Below are positions 27,906 through 35,937 of a DNA stretch of 51,471 nt, one piece after another. The position numbers were made by a program, and so were the translations under genes. A model generated the notes under the pieces. That model was not told the origin of the DNA. It searched no databases and saw nothing but the letters and a program-made list of their open reading frames with translations. How positions within the stretch are numbered: position 1 is the first letter of the stretch; the number at the start of each line of letters is the position of its first letter. Source of the DNA: Desulfobulbus sp. (GTDB lineage Bacteria > Desulfobacterota > Desulfobulbia > Desulfobulbales > Desulfobulbaceae); assembly GCF_030824455.1 (NCBI RefSeq), contig NZ_JAVBXR010000114.1, forward strand, positions 1 to 51,471, written 5' to 3'.

Positions 27906-29084
27906 TCACAGAAAACGGCCAAGCGGCGTCAGCAGCCATTCGCACAACCGTTCAAACCGGGTTCGCTGCGCGTGTTCGGAGAGCGCCACCCGGCGCGATT
28001 TCGTCAGTTCCTCGTCAAACAGGGCCCGCGTCTGGGCGCCGAACCGGCGGCTGTCGATGATGACGTTAATCTCGTAATTGCGATGGAAACTGCGGAAATC
28101 AAAATTGGCCGAACCCAGGGTGGTCCAGCGGTCGTCGATCAGCATCACCTTGGCGTGCAGGATGGTTCCCTGGCGCTCGTAGATCTCCACTCCGGCCTCG
28201 AGCAGCGGTTTCAGGTAGGCGCGGCTCATCATCTGCACCAGCGGCACGTCGCTGATCGACGGCAGGATGATCTGCACCTGGACGCCGCGCCGGACCGCGC
28301 GCAGCAACGAACGCACCACCCGCGGCCCAGGGACGAAATACGGGGTGATAATCCGAATGCCATAGGCGGCCCCGACCATGGCCATGCGAAAGGAATTGCG
28401 GATGACGGATCGGGTGTGGTGCGGCGTTCCGTTGACGATGACCATGTCGGCGTCGCCGGCGGGCATAGCCGGCGGATCGTCCCTTCCTGGAAGGGCGGAG
28501 CCGCCCTCCTTCGCCCAGGTCTGGCGGAACAATCGCTGCAGCTCGCCGGCGGCCGGGCCTTGAAGGCGGATGCCGACGTCGCGCCACCGTTCAAAACTTT
28601 CCCCATACCCTGAATATTCGTCGCCGACGTTCAGCCCGCCGAGAAAAGCGGTTGCGCCGTCGATGACTGCGATTTTGCGATGGTCGCGGATGTCGAGCCA
28701 CGGTATCTTGGAAAAAGTGGGCGGGTTGAAGGCCAGGCATCGCACCCCCGCGTGCTGCAATTGCTGGAAATACGAGGCTGGGGTGTCAAAACAACCAATG
28801 GCGTCGTAGATGAGCGCCACCTCCACCCCCCGCGCCGCCGCCTCCCGCAGGGCCAGGGAAAAGGCCTGACCGGTGGCGTCGGGCTTGACGATGTAAAATT
28901 CAACGCAGATGGCGCTGGCAGCCCCCCGTATCGCTGCAAACAACGCCGGAAAATAATCCCCGCCGTGCGGCAGGAGCACCACCGCGTTGCCTTGAAAATG
29001 GACCACTTCGGGAATGCCTTTGATCCGGGCCAACAATCCGGGAAGATGAAAACGGTGTTTGTGGTTACGGCGGTAGACCGGCAT
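27906..29084 (-). CDS. cls: Cardiolipin synthase-like phospholipase D family protein
   Basis: The product is 392 residues with two HKD motifs: DHRKIAVIDGATAFLGGLN in the first half and LHAKVMLIDDRWTTLGSANF in the second. These make the paired active site of phospholipase D-type phosphatidyltransferases. There is no long N-terminal TM pair, so it resembles the ClsB type. It probably forms cardiolipin from two phosphatidylglycerols, or phosphatidylglycerol and phosphatidylethanolamine, at the inner membrane. The ATG at 29084 is chosen because the frame further upstream runs antisense through the neighbouring GNAT gene and lacks family similarity. Confidence 0.9.
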   Translation of the reverse strand: MPVYRRNHKHRFHLPGLLARIKGIPEVVHFQGNAVVLLPHGGDYFPALFAAIRGAASAICVEFYIVKPDATGQAFSLALREAAARGVEVALIYDAIGCFDTPASYFQQLQHAGVRCLAFNPPTFSKIPWLDIRDHRKIAVIDGATAFLGGLNVGDEYSGYGESFERWRDVGIRLQGPAAGELQRLFRQTWAKEGGSALPGRDDPPAMPAGDADMVIVNGTPHHTRSVIRNSFRMAMVGAAYGIRIITPYFVPGPRVVRSLLRAVRRGVQVQIILPSISDVPLVQMMSRAYLKPLLEAGVEIYERQGTILHAKVMLIDDRWTTLGSANFDFRSFHRNYEINVIIDSRRFGAQTRALFDEELTKSRRVALSEHAQRTRFERLCEWLLTPLGRFL

Positions 29085-29279
29085 CTTTTTTATCCAGCTC
29101 TTCCAGGGTGCACTTGAAACGACGTTGTTTTCGCCGCACAGCGCCCCAGTGTAACATTTCTCTGGACAGAAACCAGAAAAGAAAACAATGTTTGCAACAG
29201 ATGCAATCGACGCCCGGCGCATTTCCCCCCTGATCGGGCGGCCCCCAAACAGTCTCAACCAACATCGGGAGGACCGGCC

Positions 29280-29576
29280 ATGGAACACGCACCCAGCAAG
29301 AATGAACTCATGCGACGCTTTGAGTTGCAGCTCGACGGCAAAACCGCTGTGCTTGACTATGTGGAACAGGGCGCAGACGTGCTGGTGTTCACCCACACCT
29401 TTGTTCCTCCCGAGTTGCGGGGGCGCAACGCAGCGGCCATCCTCACCAAGTTTGCCTTGGACGACGCCCGAAGCCAGGGCAAGAAGGTCGTCCCGCAATG
29501 TTCCTACGTCGCGGTCTTCATGGAGCGTAACAAAGAGTATGCCGGGTTGCGTGCCCCCACCGGCTCCATTCTCTAA
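29280..29576 (+). CDS. Small GNAT-like protein (COG2388/YjdJ type)
   Basis: The product is 98 residues. FTHTFVPPELRGRNAAAILT covers the acetyl-CoA pyrophosphate loop region of N-acetyltransferases. KVVPQCSYVAVFMERNKEY is the C-terminal hallmark of the COG2388 short GNAT proteins. Its substrate is unknown; the family may act on small molecules or proteins. GGGAGG lies about 10 bases before the ATG. The gene is divergent from the cardiolipin synthase and is the last gene before the polysaccharide locus. Confidence 0.88.
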   Translation: MEHAPSKNELMRRFELQLDGKTAVLDYVEQGADVLVFTHTFVPPELRGRNAAAILTKFALDDARSQGKKVVPQCSYVAVFMERNKEYAGLRAPTGSIL

Positions 29577-29872
29577 TTTGCGACAGCGACAATCCGCAAA
29601 GCCGCCGCAAGAGGACGCAAAACCGTGTGGCCACAAGGCCCCTGCGACGTTATCACCAATTTTCGAAAAATCGGAAAAATAAAAAACAGAAACATCATTT
29701 TTTTACTTGTTGTTTTTTTTATAAAACAGAGCATTATCCGCCTGCCGCAACGCACCAACCGCGCAAACGAATGCGCCAGGAAAGCGTCCTGTGCGCTGCG
29801 GCAACCATCGACTTTCCGCTCGAAGAGAGACTGACTTTTCAGGCACAGCCCCAACGTCAACGTAAGTGAACA
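29577..29872 (+). promoter_or_regulatory. AT-rich spacer ahead of the polysaccharide locus, candidate promoter
   Basis: This 296-base gap shows a sharp fall in GC between about 29660 and 29735, with long A and T runs. A weak promoter reading is TTGTTT (29710-29715), 16 bases, CATTAT (29732-29737). AT-rich, possibly curved DNA is common in front of horizontally acquired surface-polysaccharide genes and can bind nucleoid proteins. I saw no gene and no exact ops/JUMPstart sequence. Confidence 0.35.
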
Positions 29873-31879
29873 ATGCAGAGAACCTTTGCCGACAAATTGC
29901 ATATCCACTTGCATTTATTTAAAAATCTTGCAAAAAATCCCAAGTTTTGGATTGTTCTTTGCGTTGACGTCGTGCTGCTTGCCCTGTCTCATCTCCTCGC
30001 CAACGCAATCCGCTTTGAACTCACGCTTTCCAACCAACTGCTGCGACAAAGCCTTGCCCTTTTGCCGTTGCTCCTCCTGGTCAAAATCCCCTCGTTTTAT
30101 ATTTTTGGCCTCTATCGGGGCATGTGGCGCTACACCAGCCTCAACGACATCATCAATATTCTTATTGTTTCGCTTTTTTCTTCATCCATGCTGATCAGCA
30201 TGCTGCTGATCGGCAACCGCTTTGCCGGCTTTTCCCGCTCGGTGTTCATCCTCGACTGCCTGTTCACCTTTTGTTTCATCACTTGGCACCGGGTGGCAAT
30301 CCGCTATTTCTACCAACGTTACGGCAATGGCGACGGACTTTTCACTCCCAATCTTCCTGCCGAAAAAAAGCGCCTTCTGCTGATCGGCTCGGGTGATGCG
30401 GCGGAAAAGGTGTTGCGCGAGATCAATGAAAACATTCTGTTACCCTACCAGCCCGTTGGCCTGGTTGACGATGACCCGAAAAAAATCGGCATGAAACTGC
30501 ATGGCGTTCCTGTGATAGGTTGCGTCGACGATCTCAAAAACCATGTGCTGCGATCCGGCGCCCAGGAAATTCTCATCGCCACCGTGGCAGGCAACCGAGA
30601 GCAGATGCGGCGTTTTGTGACGCTGTGTCAGCAGACCCTGTTGCCCTTTAAAGTGCTGCCCAACATGGGGGAACTGATCAACGGCAAGGTTTCGATTAAA
30701 AGCATCCGTGACATTTCTTACAAAGATCTTCTGGGCCGCGACGAGGTGCGGCTTGACCAGGACAAAATCGGGGGTTATCTCACCGGCAAGACCGTCCTGA
30801 TCACCGGGGCCGGCGGCTCGATAGGTTCTGAGTTGTGCCGTCAATCCCTGCGCTTTTCCCCAGGTTTGATCATCCTCTTTGACAGCAGCGAAGAGAACCT
30901 TTACAACGTGCAGATGGAACTGCGCCACGAATATGAAAACATCAAGACGCTTGCAGTCCTTGGCAAGGTGCAGGATCTCCGCCTGCTCGACAGCGTCTTT
31001 CGCCAGCACCGCCCCTCCGTGGTGTTCCACACCGCAGCCTACAAACATGTGCCGCTGGTGGAGCGCAACCCGTGGCAGGCGGTGTACAACAACATCTTTG
31101 CCACCCAGTTGCTGATGGAAGCATCGATCATGCACGGTGTTGATCGGTTCGTGCTCGTTTCCACCGACAAGGCGGTGCGGCCCACCAATGTCATGGGCGC
31201 GTCCAAACGGGTGACGGAATTGTTGATGCTCGCCTACAGTCGCCATTGCTGGGACGGAACCTTCAGCCCCGCCTGGTCCCGGGCACAGCGGGACGCTGAC
31301 GCCTGCGCGCAAGAGCCGAGCCCAATGCCCACCGCCCACCGCACCCGGTTCATGGGAGTGCGGTTTGGCAATGTGCTAGGTTCGTCCGGCTCGGTCATCC
31401 CGCTGTTCAAGCGGCAGATTGAAAAAGGCGGGCCCGTAACAGTGACCCATCCCGACGTCACCCGCTACTTCATGTCCGCCGAGGAGGCGGCGCAGCTGAT
31501 CCTGCAAAGCGGCTCCATGGGCGAAGGCGGCGAAATCTTCATTCTCAAGATGGGCGACCCGATCAAGATCGACCAAATGGCCCGCGAACTGATCAGGTTG
31601 ACCGGTCGCGAACCGGACCGCGAGATTGAGATTCGTTATGTCGGCCTGCGCGCCGGTGAAAAATTGTATGAAGAGCTGATCACCGAGGGCGAAGGCATTG
31701 TCGACACCCATCATGAAAAAATCATGGTGCTGCGAGGAGCGGAAACTATCGCCTGTACGATGTTGGGCGATCAACTGGAAAGATTGGCGCAAAAATCTCA
31801 GTCGCTTGATAATAACGGCATAAAGGAAACCTTGCATCAGATTGTTCCCGAATACACTCCTGACTATGCAATTGCATAA
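29873..31879 (+). CDS. Membrane nucleotide-sugar 4,6-dehydratase, WbpM/CapD type
   Basis: The product is 668 residues. Four N-terminal TM helices (about 25-145) are followed by a first Rossmann segment (KRLLLIGSGDAAEKVLREI) and a second full SDR domain beginning at TGAGGSIGSEL (about 312). The catalytic region reads VSTDKAVRPTNVMGASKR: Thr431, Asp432, Lys433, then Met441 and Lys445. Met replaces the usual SDR Tyr, as in WbpM-type UDP-GlcNAc C6 dehydratases. The likely product is UDP-4-keto-6-deoxy-GlcNAc, the precursor of QuiNAc or FucNAc. An unusual hydrophilic insert of about 30 residues (codons near 31247-31343) sits between LAYSRH and the conserved RFMGVRFGNVLGS. It heads the plus-strand polysaccharide locus. 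Confidence 0.92.
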   Translation: MQRTFADKLHIHLHLFKNLAKNPKFWIVLCVDVVLLALSHLLANAIRFELTLSNQLLRQSLALLPLLLLVKIPSFYIFGLYRGMWRYTSLNDIINILIVSLFSSSMLISMLLIGNRFAGFSRSVFILDCLFTFCFITWHRVAIRYFYQRYGNGDGLFTPNLPAEKKRLLLIGSGDAAEKVLREINENILLPYQPVGLVDDDPKKIGMKLHGVPVIGCVDDLKNHVLRSGAQEILIATVAGNREQMRRFVTLCQQTLLPFKVLPNMGELINGKVSIKSIRDISYKDLLGRDEVRLDQDKIGGYLTGKTVLITGAGGSIGSELCRQSLRFSPGLIILFDSSEENLYNVQMELRHEYENIKTLAVLGKVQDLRLLDSVFRQHRPSVVFHTAAYKHVPLVERNPWQAVYNNIFATQLLMEASIMHGVDRFVLVSTDKAVRPTNVMGASKRVTELLMLAYSRHCWDGTFSPAWSRAQRDADACAQEPSPMPTAHRTRFMGVRFGNVLGSSGSVIPLFKRQIEKGGPVTVTHPDVTRYFMSAEEAAQLILQSGSMGEGGEIFILKMGDPIKIDQMARELIRLTGREPDREIEIRYVGLRAGEKLYEELITEGEGIVDTHHEKIMVLRGAETIACTMLGDQLERLAQKSQSLDNNGIKETLHQIVPEYTPDYAIA

Positions 31880-32110
31880 CGGGAAACACTAATTGAGCCA
31901 AATGAAGATTGTGCAATTGAAACCAGGAAGTACTTTAGCAAGATGCAACGACTCAAGGCTCACCCTTATGTCATTCAGTCTCAATCGTGCCCATTGGCGG
32001 TTAGATTTTCATTTATCCAACATCATCGGCTATCACACTTCAATGTCGAGCGCTGGGCCTGGTCATGCTGACGAGCCGTACTCCGGGCAGAGAAATGAGA
32101 TCCGATCCTA
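31880..32110. other. Gap between the dehydratase and wzm
   Basis: The 231-base gap has a 72-codon frame from a TTG at 31893 that resembles nothing I know and has no ribosome site, so I leave it unannotated. GGCGGTTAG near 31996 is only similar to the ops core and is not called. A promoter for wzm may lie here, but I cannot place one. Confidence 0.4.
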
Positions 32111-32905
32111 ATGATTGCCCTGATCCGTGCCCTTTGGGCCTATCGTGGCTTCATTCTCGGCAGCGTCAAACGCGAATTCCAGTCCAAGTACCGTAATTCC
32201 TTGCTCGGCGCCGCGTGGACCATCCTTAATCCGCTGGCTATGATTCTTGTCTACACGGTGATCTTCGCCGAAGTCATGCGCTCGCGGTTGCCCGGAGTGG
32301 ACAACAGTTTCGGCTACAGCATTTACCTATGCGCGGGCGTGCTCACCTGGGGGTATTTCGCCGAAATTGTTGGTCGCGGCCAGAATGTGTTCCTCGACAA
32401 CGCCAATCTGCTTAAAAAATTGAGTTTCCCCCGTCTCTGCCTGCCAGTCATCATCATCGGCGGCGCCACGCTCAACTTTGCCATTATCTTTGGCCTATTC
32501 GCCGTTTTCCTCGTAATTTCAGGAAATTTCCCCGGCTTGTCGTTTCTGGCCGTCTTCCCCTTACTCCTCATCCTCATCCTCTTCTCGATCGGCCTTGGCA
32601 TCACCCTCGGGGTCTTGAATGTCTTTTTCCGCGATGTTGGCCATTTTTTCAGCATCTTTATTACTTTCTGGTTCTGGCTCACTCCCATTGTCTATCCGGT
32701 TGGCGCCCTCAACGAAAACGTCCGCGCCATTCTCGCTTGGAATCCGATGGCCAGTCTCATTTTTGCTTTCCAGGACATTTTCGTCAGCGGTAAATGGCCA
32801 CAGTGGCAAGCGCTTTGGCCTATTTCTCTTCTTGCAATCGTGCTGTGTATGGTCGGTCTGCGACTCTTCCGTCGGCACGCCGGCGAAATGGTGGATGAAC
32901 TCTGA
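32111..32905 (+). CDS. wzm: O-polysaccharide ABC exporter, permease Wzm
   Basis: The product is 264 residues with six hydrophobic helices. REFQSKYRNSLLGAAWTILNPLAMILVYTVIF is split across the cytoplasmic interface helix and TM1 as in ABC-2-type Wzm/KpsM/TagG permeases. A second family region lies at FFRDVGHFFSIFITFWFWLTPIVYP. It forms the inner-membrane channel that moves a finished polyprenyl-diphosphate-linked polysaccharide to the periplasm. The stop overlaps the wzt start (TGATG). Presence of Wzm/Wzt and absence of wzx/wzy point to the ABC-dependent assembly route. Confidence 0.95.
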   Translation: MIALIRALWAYRGFILGSVKREFQSKYRNSLLGAAWTILNPLAMILVYTVIFAEVMRSRLPGVDNSFGYSIYLCAGVLTWGYFAEIVGRGQNVFLDNANLLKKLSFPRLCLPVIIIGGATLNFAIIFGLFAVFLVISGNFPGLSFLAVFPLLLILILFSIGLGITLGVLNVFFRDVGHFFSIFITFWFWLTPIVYPVGALNENVRAILAWNPMASLIFAFQDIFVSGKWPQWQALWPISLLAIVLCMVGLRLFRRHAGEMVDEL

Positions 32906-34143
32906 TGGGTGCTATCTCTGTCAACAATCTCGGCAAGGCCTACAAACAATACCCTAATCGCTGGTCGCGACTGGCGGAATGGCTATTGCCCGGCAATCGA
33001 CCGCGTCACCACCTGCACTGGGTACTGCAAAACATCAACTTCACGGTCAACCCTGGTGAATCCGTGGGAATTGTCGGCATCAACGGTGCAGGCAAGAGCA
33101 CCTTGCTCAAACTGATTACCGGAACAATTCAACCGACTTCCGGCACTGTAGCAGTGCAAGGCAGGGTGTCCGCCCTCTTGGAATTAGGCATGGGGTTTCA
33201 CCAGGATTTCACCGGCAAACAAAATGCTGTCATGGCTGGGCAGTTGTTAGGCCTGAGCCTTGACGAAATTGCAGACTTGATGCCGCAAATCGAAGCCTTT
33301 GCCGAAATTGGCGAGTATATCGATCAACCAGTACGAGTGTATTCGAGTGGCATGATGGTGCGATTGGCCTTCAGTGTGGCTACCGCAAAACGACCCGACA
33401 TCCTCATTGTTGACGAGGCGTTGTCGGTAGGCGACACGTTCTTCCAGCACAAATGCATGCAGCGGATTCGAAAATTTCGGGAAAAAGGGACAACTTTGCT
33501 GTTTGTTTCTCATTCTTCAGACGCTATTCGAATGCTTTGTGATCGTGGGATTATGCTTGCAAACGGCGCCATTGCAAAAATAGGTGATGCCGCGACCGTC
33601 ATGGATTACTACCGGGCAAGTCAAGTGCTTCGAATGGAGTCTCCAGCTGGGCCGCAACCTGAGGTAACAGAATTCGATGCCTTGCTGAAGACACGTGACA
33701 GCAAAACCGTGCTTGCGAACAAGACCATTGGGGCGATCACCGTCGATATCCAAGGTGGCCACAATCCCATTTATAGCGGTGACCATGTGTCCATTCGCAT
33801 CACAGCAGGCTTTCAGGATATTCATCGTGACCCACATATCGGTTTTGGTATTCGCAACAAAATGGGAATTCTGATCTATGAAGCCAACACCTATACGCTT
33901 AATCGCAAATTACGTGCGGTTTCTCCTGGGGATAAATTGTCGGTAACCTTCCATTTTCCCTGTCTGCTCGCACCCGGAACATACGAACTCACGATTGGCG
34001 TGGCCGACGGTGGCTATGATCGTGGCTCGTTTGAACGTGCGCTATTCTTTGATCAATCTTTCTTGCTTCTTGAAATTGCGGTTGGAGCCAATGCCGGCTG
34101 GTGTGGACTATGTGATCTTCAACCTGAAATAACAATGGATTGA
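32905..34143 (+). CDS. wzt: O-polysaccharide ABC exporter, ATPase Wzt with C-terminal carbohydrate-binding domain
   Basis: The product is 412 residues. The Walker A is GINGAGKST, the signature is YSSGMMVRLAFSVA and the Walker B is ILIVDEALSVGD, all typical of polysaccharide-export ATPases. A second domain of about 150 residues (from about 265) has beta-strand-rich sequence such as IGFGIRNKMGILIYEANT and LTIGVADGGYDRG, matching the C-terminal domain of Wzt proteins. In E. coli O9a that domain binds the capped non-reducing end of the O-chain and couples chain termination to export. Its presence implies that this polymer is also capped, and the methyltransferases immediately downstream are the candidates. 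Confidence 0.95.
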   Translation: MGAISVNNLGKAYKQYPNRWSRLAEWLLPGNRPRHHLHWVLQNINFTVNPGESVGIVGINGAGKSTLLKLITGTIQPTSGTVAVQGRVSALLELGMGFHQDFTGKQNAVMAGQLLGLSLDEIADLMPQIEAFAEIGEYIDQPVRVYSSGMMVRLAFSVATAKRPDILIVDEALSVGDTFFQHKCMQRIRKFREKGTTLLFVSHSSDAIRMLCDRGIMLANGAIAKIGDAATVMDYYRASQVLRMESPAGPQPEVTEFDALLKTRDSKTVLANKTIGAITVDIQGGHNPIYSGDHVSIRITAGFQDIHRDPHIGFGIRNKMGILIYEANTYTLNRKLRAVSPGDKLSVTFHFPCLLAPGTYELTIGVADGGYDRGSFERALFFDQSFLLLEIAVGANAGWCGLCDLQPEITMD

Positions 34144-34146
34144 ACA

Positions 34147-35937
34147 ATGCTGGACGAGATACTGAAAACCTACAATGCCAGCACGTATGATTTTCGTGCA
34201 CATGCCTGCCCAGAAGATCCCCTAGTCGATCTTTTTGAGGAGTGGATCGATTATTACCGGATGAAATGGGCCATTGCCAAGGTTCTCACCCCATCAACAA
34301 TTTTGGAGATTGGCGTTCGTTATGGATATTCTGCACGCGCCTTTTTGGAAGCGAACCCAGCTGCTCAATTGACCGGCATTGATGCCGATTTGCCGGTCTA
34401 TGGCGGCCAATCCGGCGCCGTCGATTGGGCCGTGCAGTCGCTTGCCGCACATTTCGATGTCAACATTATTAAGACCAATAGCCAACGTCTGCAAAAATTT
34501 CCCGGTGATATCTTTGACCTGATACATGTCGACGGCCAACAAGATGGAGACGGCACGTTCCACGATCTTGATCTAGCGCTAGTACAGGCACGCCATATCC
34601 TCGTCGATGGCTACCATTGGACACGGGATAATTTTCAGGCGGCCAATGAGTGGCTTTGGCTTAACAAGTCTGCTATCGAAGCCGCAATAACTATTCCTGG
34701 CTATGCCGGCGAATTATTGATCCGTACAAAAATCACAGAGACCAGTGCCGCGACTGGAGACGGCAGTCTGCCACTCGCCCCAACATACACGACTGATTAT
34801 TACCTCAATGACTGCCGCAGTTATGCGCAGTGGCGACGAAGCAAAGGTAAGGTGGCTGACCCTCGTTTGCAGGCTGTCGCTCATGTTGCTATGGCGTTAT
34901 GCTCTCCACGGCACGTTGTCGACCTTGGCGCCGGCAGAGGGGAACTTACCCGGATTTTTGCGCACCAGAGAGTGAAAGTCACCTCCATCGATTATTCAAC
35001 GGACGCGGTCCAACTGATCGAAAAGACTCTGGACAGCGAGAGCCGCACCCATGTAGACATTGTCTGTGGCAGCGTTTTGCATTCGAATTCATATGGCGAA
35101 AGTTACGATCTTGCGGTTGCATCCGATATCGTGGAGCACCTTTCACCGGCAGAAGACGACCTTCTGTATCAAATTGTTAGCAGCAAGCTAAAGCCAAACA
35201 ACGGAACATTAGTCGTCCACACAGCCCCTAATCTCTGGTGCTATCTTTACGAACATCCACGACAACAAAAGGTGGCAAAGCAGGCTGGTTTCTGGCTACC
35301 AAGGACACGCCGTTCGTGGTATGAGCGTTTAATGCACATAAACGAACAAAACCCGCGAGTGCTCAAACGTCAATTATTACAACATTTCCCTCACGTGCTC
35401 ATCTGGTTTACGGATAACCAGAACATGGGCGGTAGTTTATTGCGACATTTCCGCATTGCAGATTTCCGCCGTGCCACCAGTCTCTTTGCGGTTGCCTCAC
35501 ATCAACCTATAGATTCGGAAAAAATTGCTTCCTTGTTTTCAATGCCGCCTCTTTCAGAAGAGGAAGCGCAGGGCATTACCTTGCAGGTAATGAATGCGCC
35601 GCGGCGGGTCAGACCGGGGGAAGAGTTTTTTGTCTCCACCCTACTCGCCCATGCAGGGCCGACTTTGCTGACTAGTTTTGGCGATCATCCGATCCGCCTA
35701 AGCTATCATTGGGCAGACGAAGCCGGCAACATTGTGATTTTCGATGGTTTGCGCACCGAACTTCAGGCGCCTGTTCATCCAGCTCGAACAACCAGATGCG
35801 AGGTGCTGGTGCAAGCACCTGAGAATCCAGGCAATTACCTTCTTTACGTCCTGCCGGTACAGGAAACGATCCGTTGGCACAATAAGGCCAACAACATTTT
35901 AAAGAGTATTGAGGTAAGGATCGTTAATGGATCATAA
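34147..35937 (+). CDS. Tandem methyltransferase protein with C-terminal beta-sandwich-like domain
   Basis: The product is 596 residues. The first SAM-binding domain (about 35-195) has ILEIGVRYGYSARAF and later FDLIHVDGQQDGDGTFHDL, like cephalosporin-hydroxylase-type or Methyltransf_24 folds. The second (about 245-380) has VVDLGAGRGELTRIF, TSIDYSTDA and LAVASDIVEHLSP, a standard class I methyltransferase. The last 120 residues (from VRPGEEFFVSTLLAHAG to APENPGNYLLYVLPVQE) look like a small beta-sandwich module I have seen attached to polysaccharide methyltransferases, perhaps a carbohydrate-binding unit (inference). It lies three bases after wzt and overlaps the next gene by 11 bases. It may methylate sugar hydroxyls of the chain or its terminus. 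Confidence 0.85.
   Translation: MLDEILKTYNASTYDFRAHACPEDPLVDLFEEWIDYYRMKWAIAKVLTPSTILEIGVRYGYSARAFLEANPAAQLTGIDADLPVYGGQSGAVDWAVQSLAAHFDVNIIKTNSQRLQKFPGDIFDLIHVDGQQDGDGTFHDLDLALVQARHILVDGYHWTRDNFQAANEWLWLNKSAIEAAITIPGYAGELLIRTKITETSAATGDGSLPLAPTYTTDYYLNDCRSYAQWRRSKGKVADPRLQAVAHVAMALCSPRHVVDLGAGRGELTRIFAHQRVKVTSIDYSTDAVQLIEKTLDSESRTHVDIVCGSVLHSNSYGESYDLAVASDIVEHLSPAEDDLLYQIVSSKLKPNNGTLVVHTAPNLWCYLYEHPRQQKVAKQAGFWLPRTRRSWYERLMHINEQNPRVLKRQLLQHFPHVLIWFTDNQNMGGSLLRHFRIADFRRATSLFAVASHQPIDSEKIASLFSMPPLSEEEAQGITLQVMNAPRRVRPGEEFFVSTLLAHAGPTLLTSFGDHPIRLSYHWADEAGNIVIFDGLRTELQAPVHPARTTRCEVLVQAPENPGNYLLYVLPVQETIRWHNKANNILKSIEVRIVNGS

Noticed and set aside
29085..29636. N-terminal extension of the cardiolipin synthase frame
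   Set aside because: It runs antisense through the GNAT gene, which has its own family motifs and ribosome site; the cls family starts near 29084.
31990..32000. ops/JUMPstart-like GGCGGTTAG
   Set aside because: Not an exact ops core (GGCGGTAG) and not in the expected leader position; RfaH control is not expected in this lineage.
31893..32111. 72-codon frame between the dehydratase and wzm
   Set aside because: TTG start, no ribosome site, no known similarity, odd composition.
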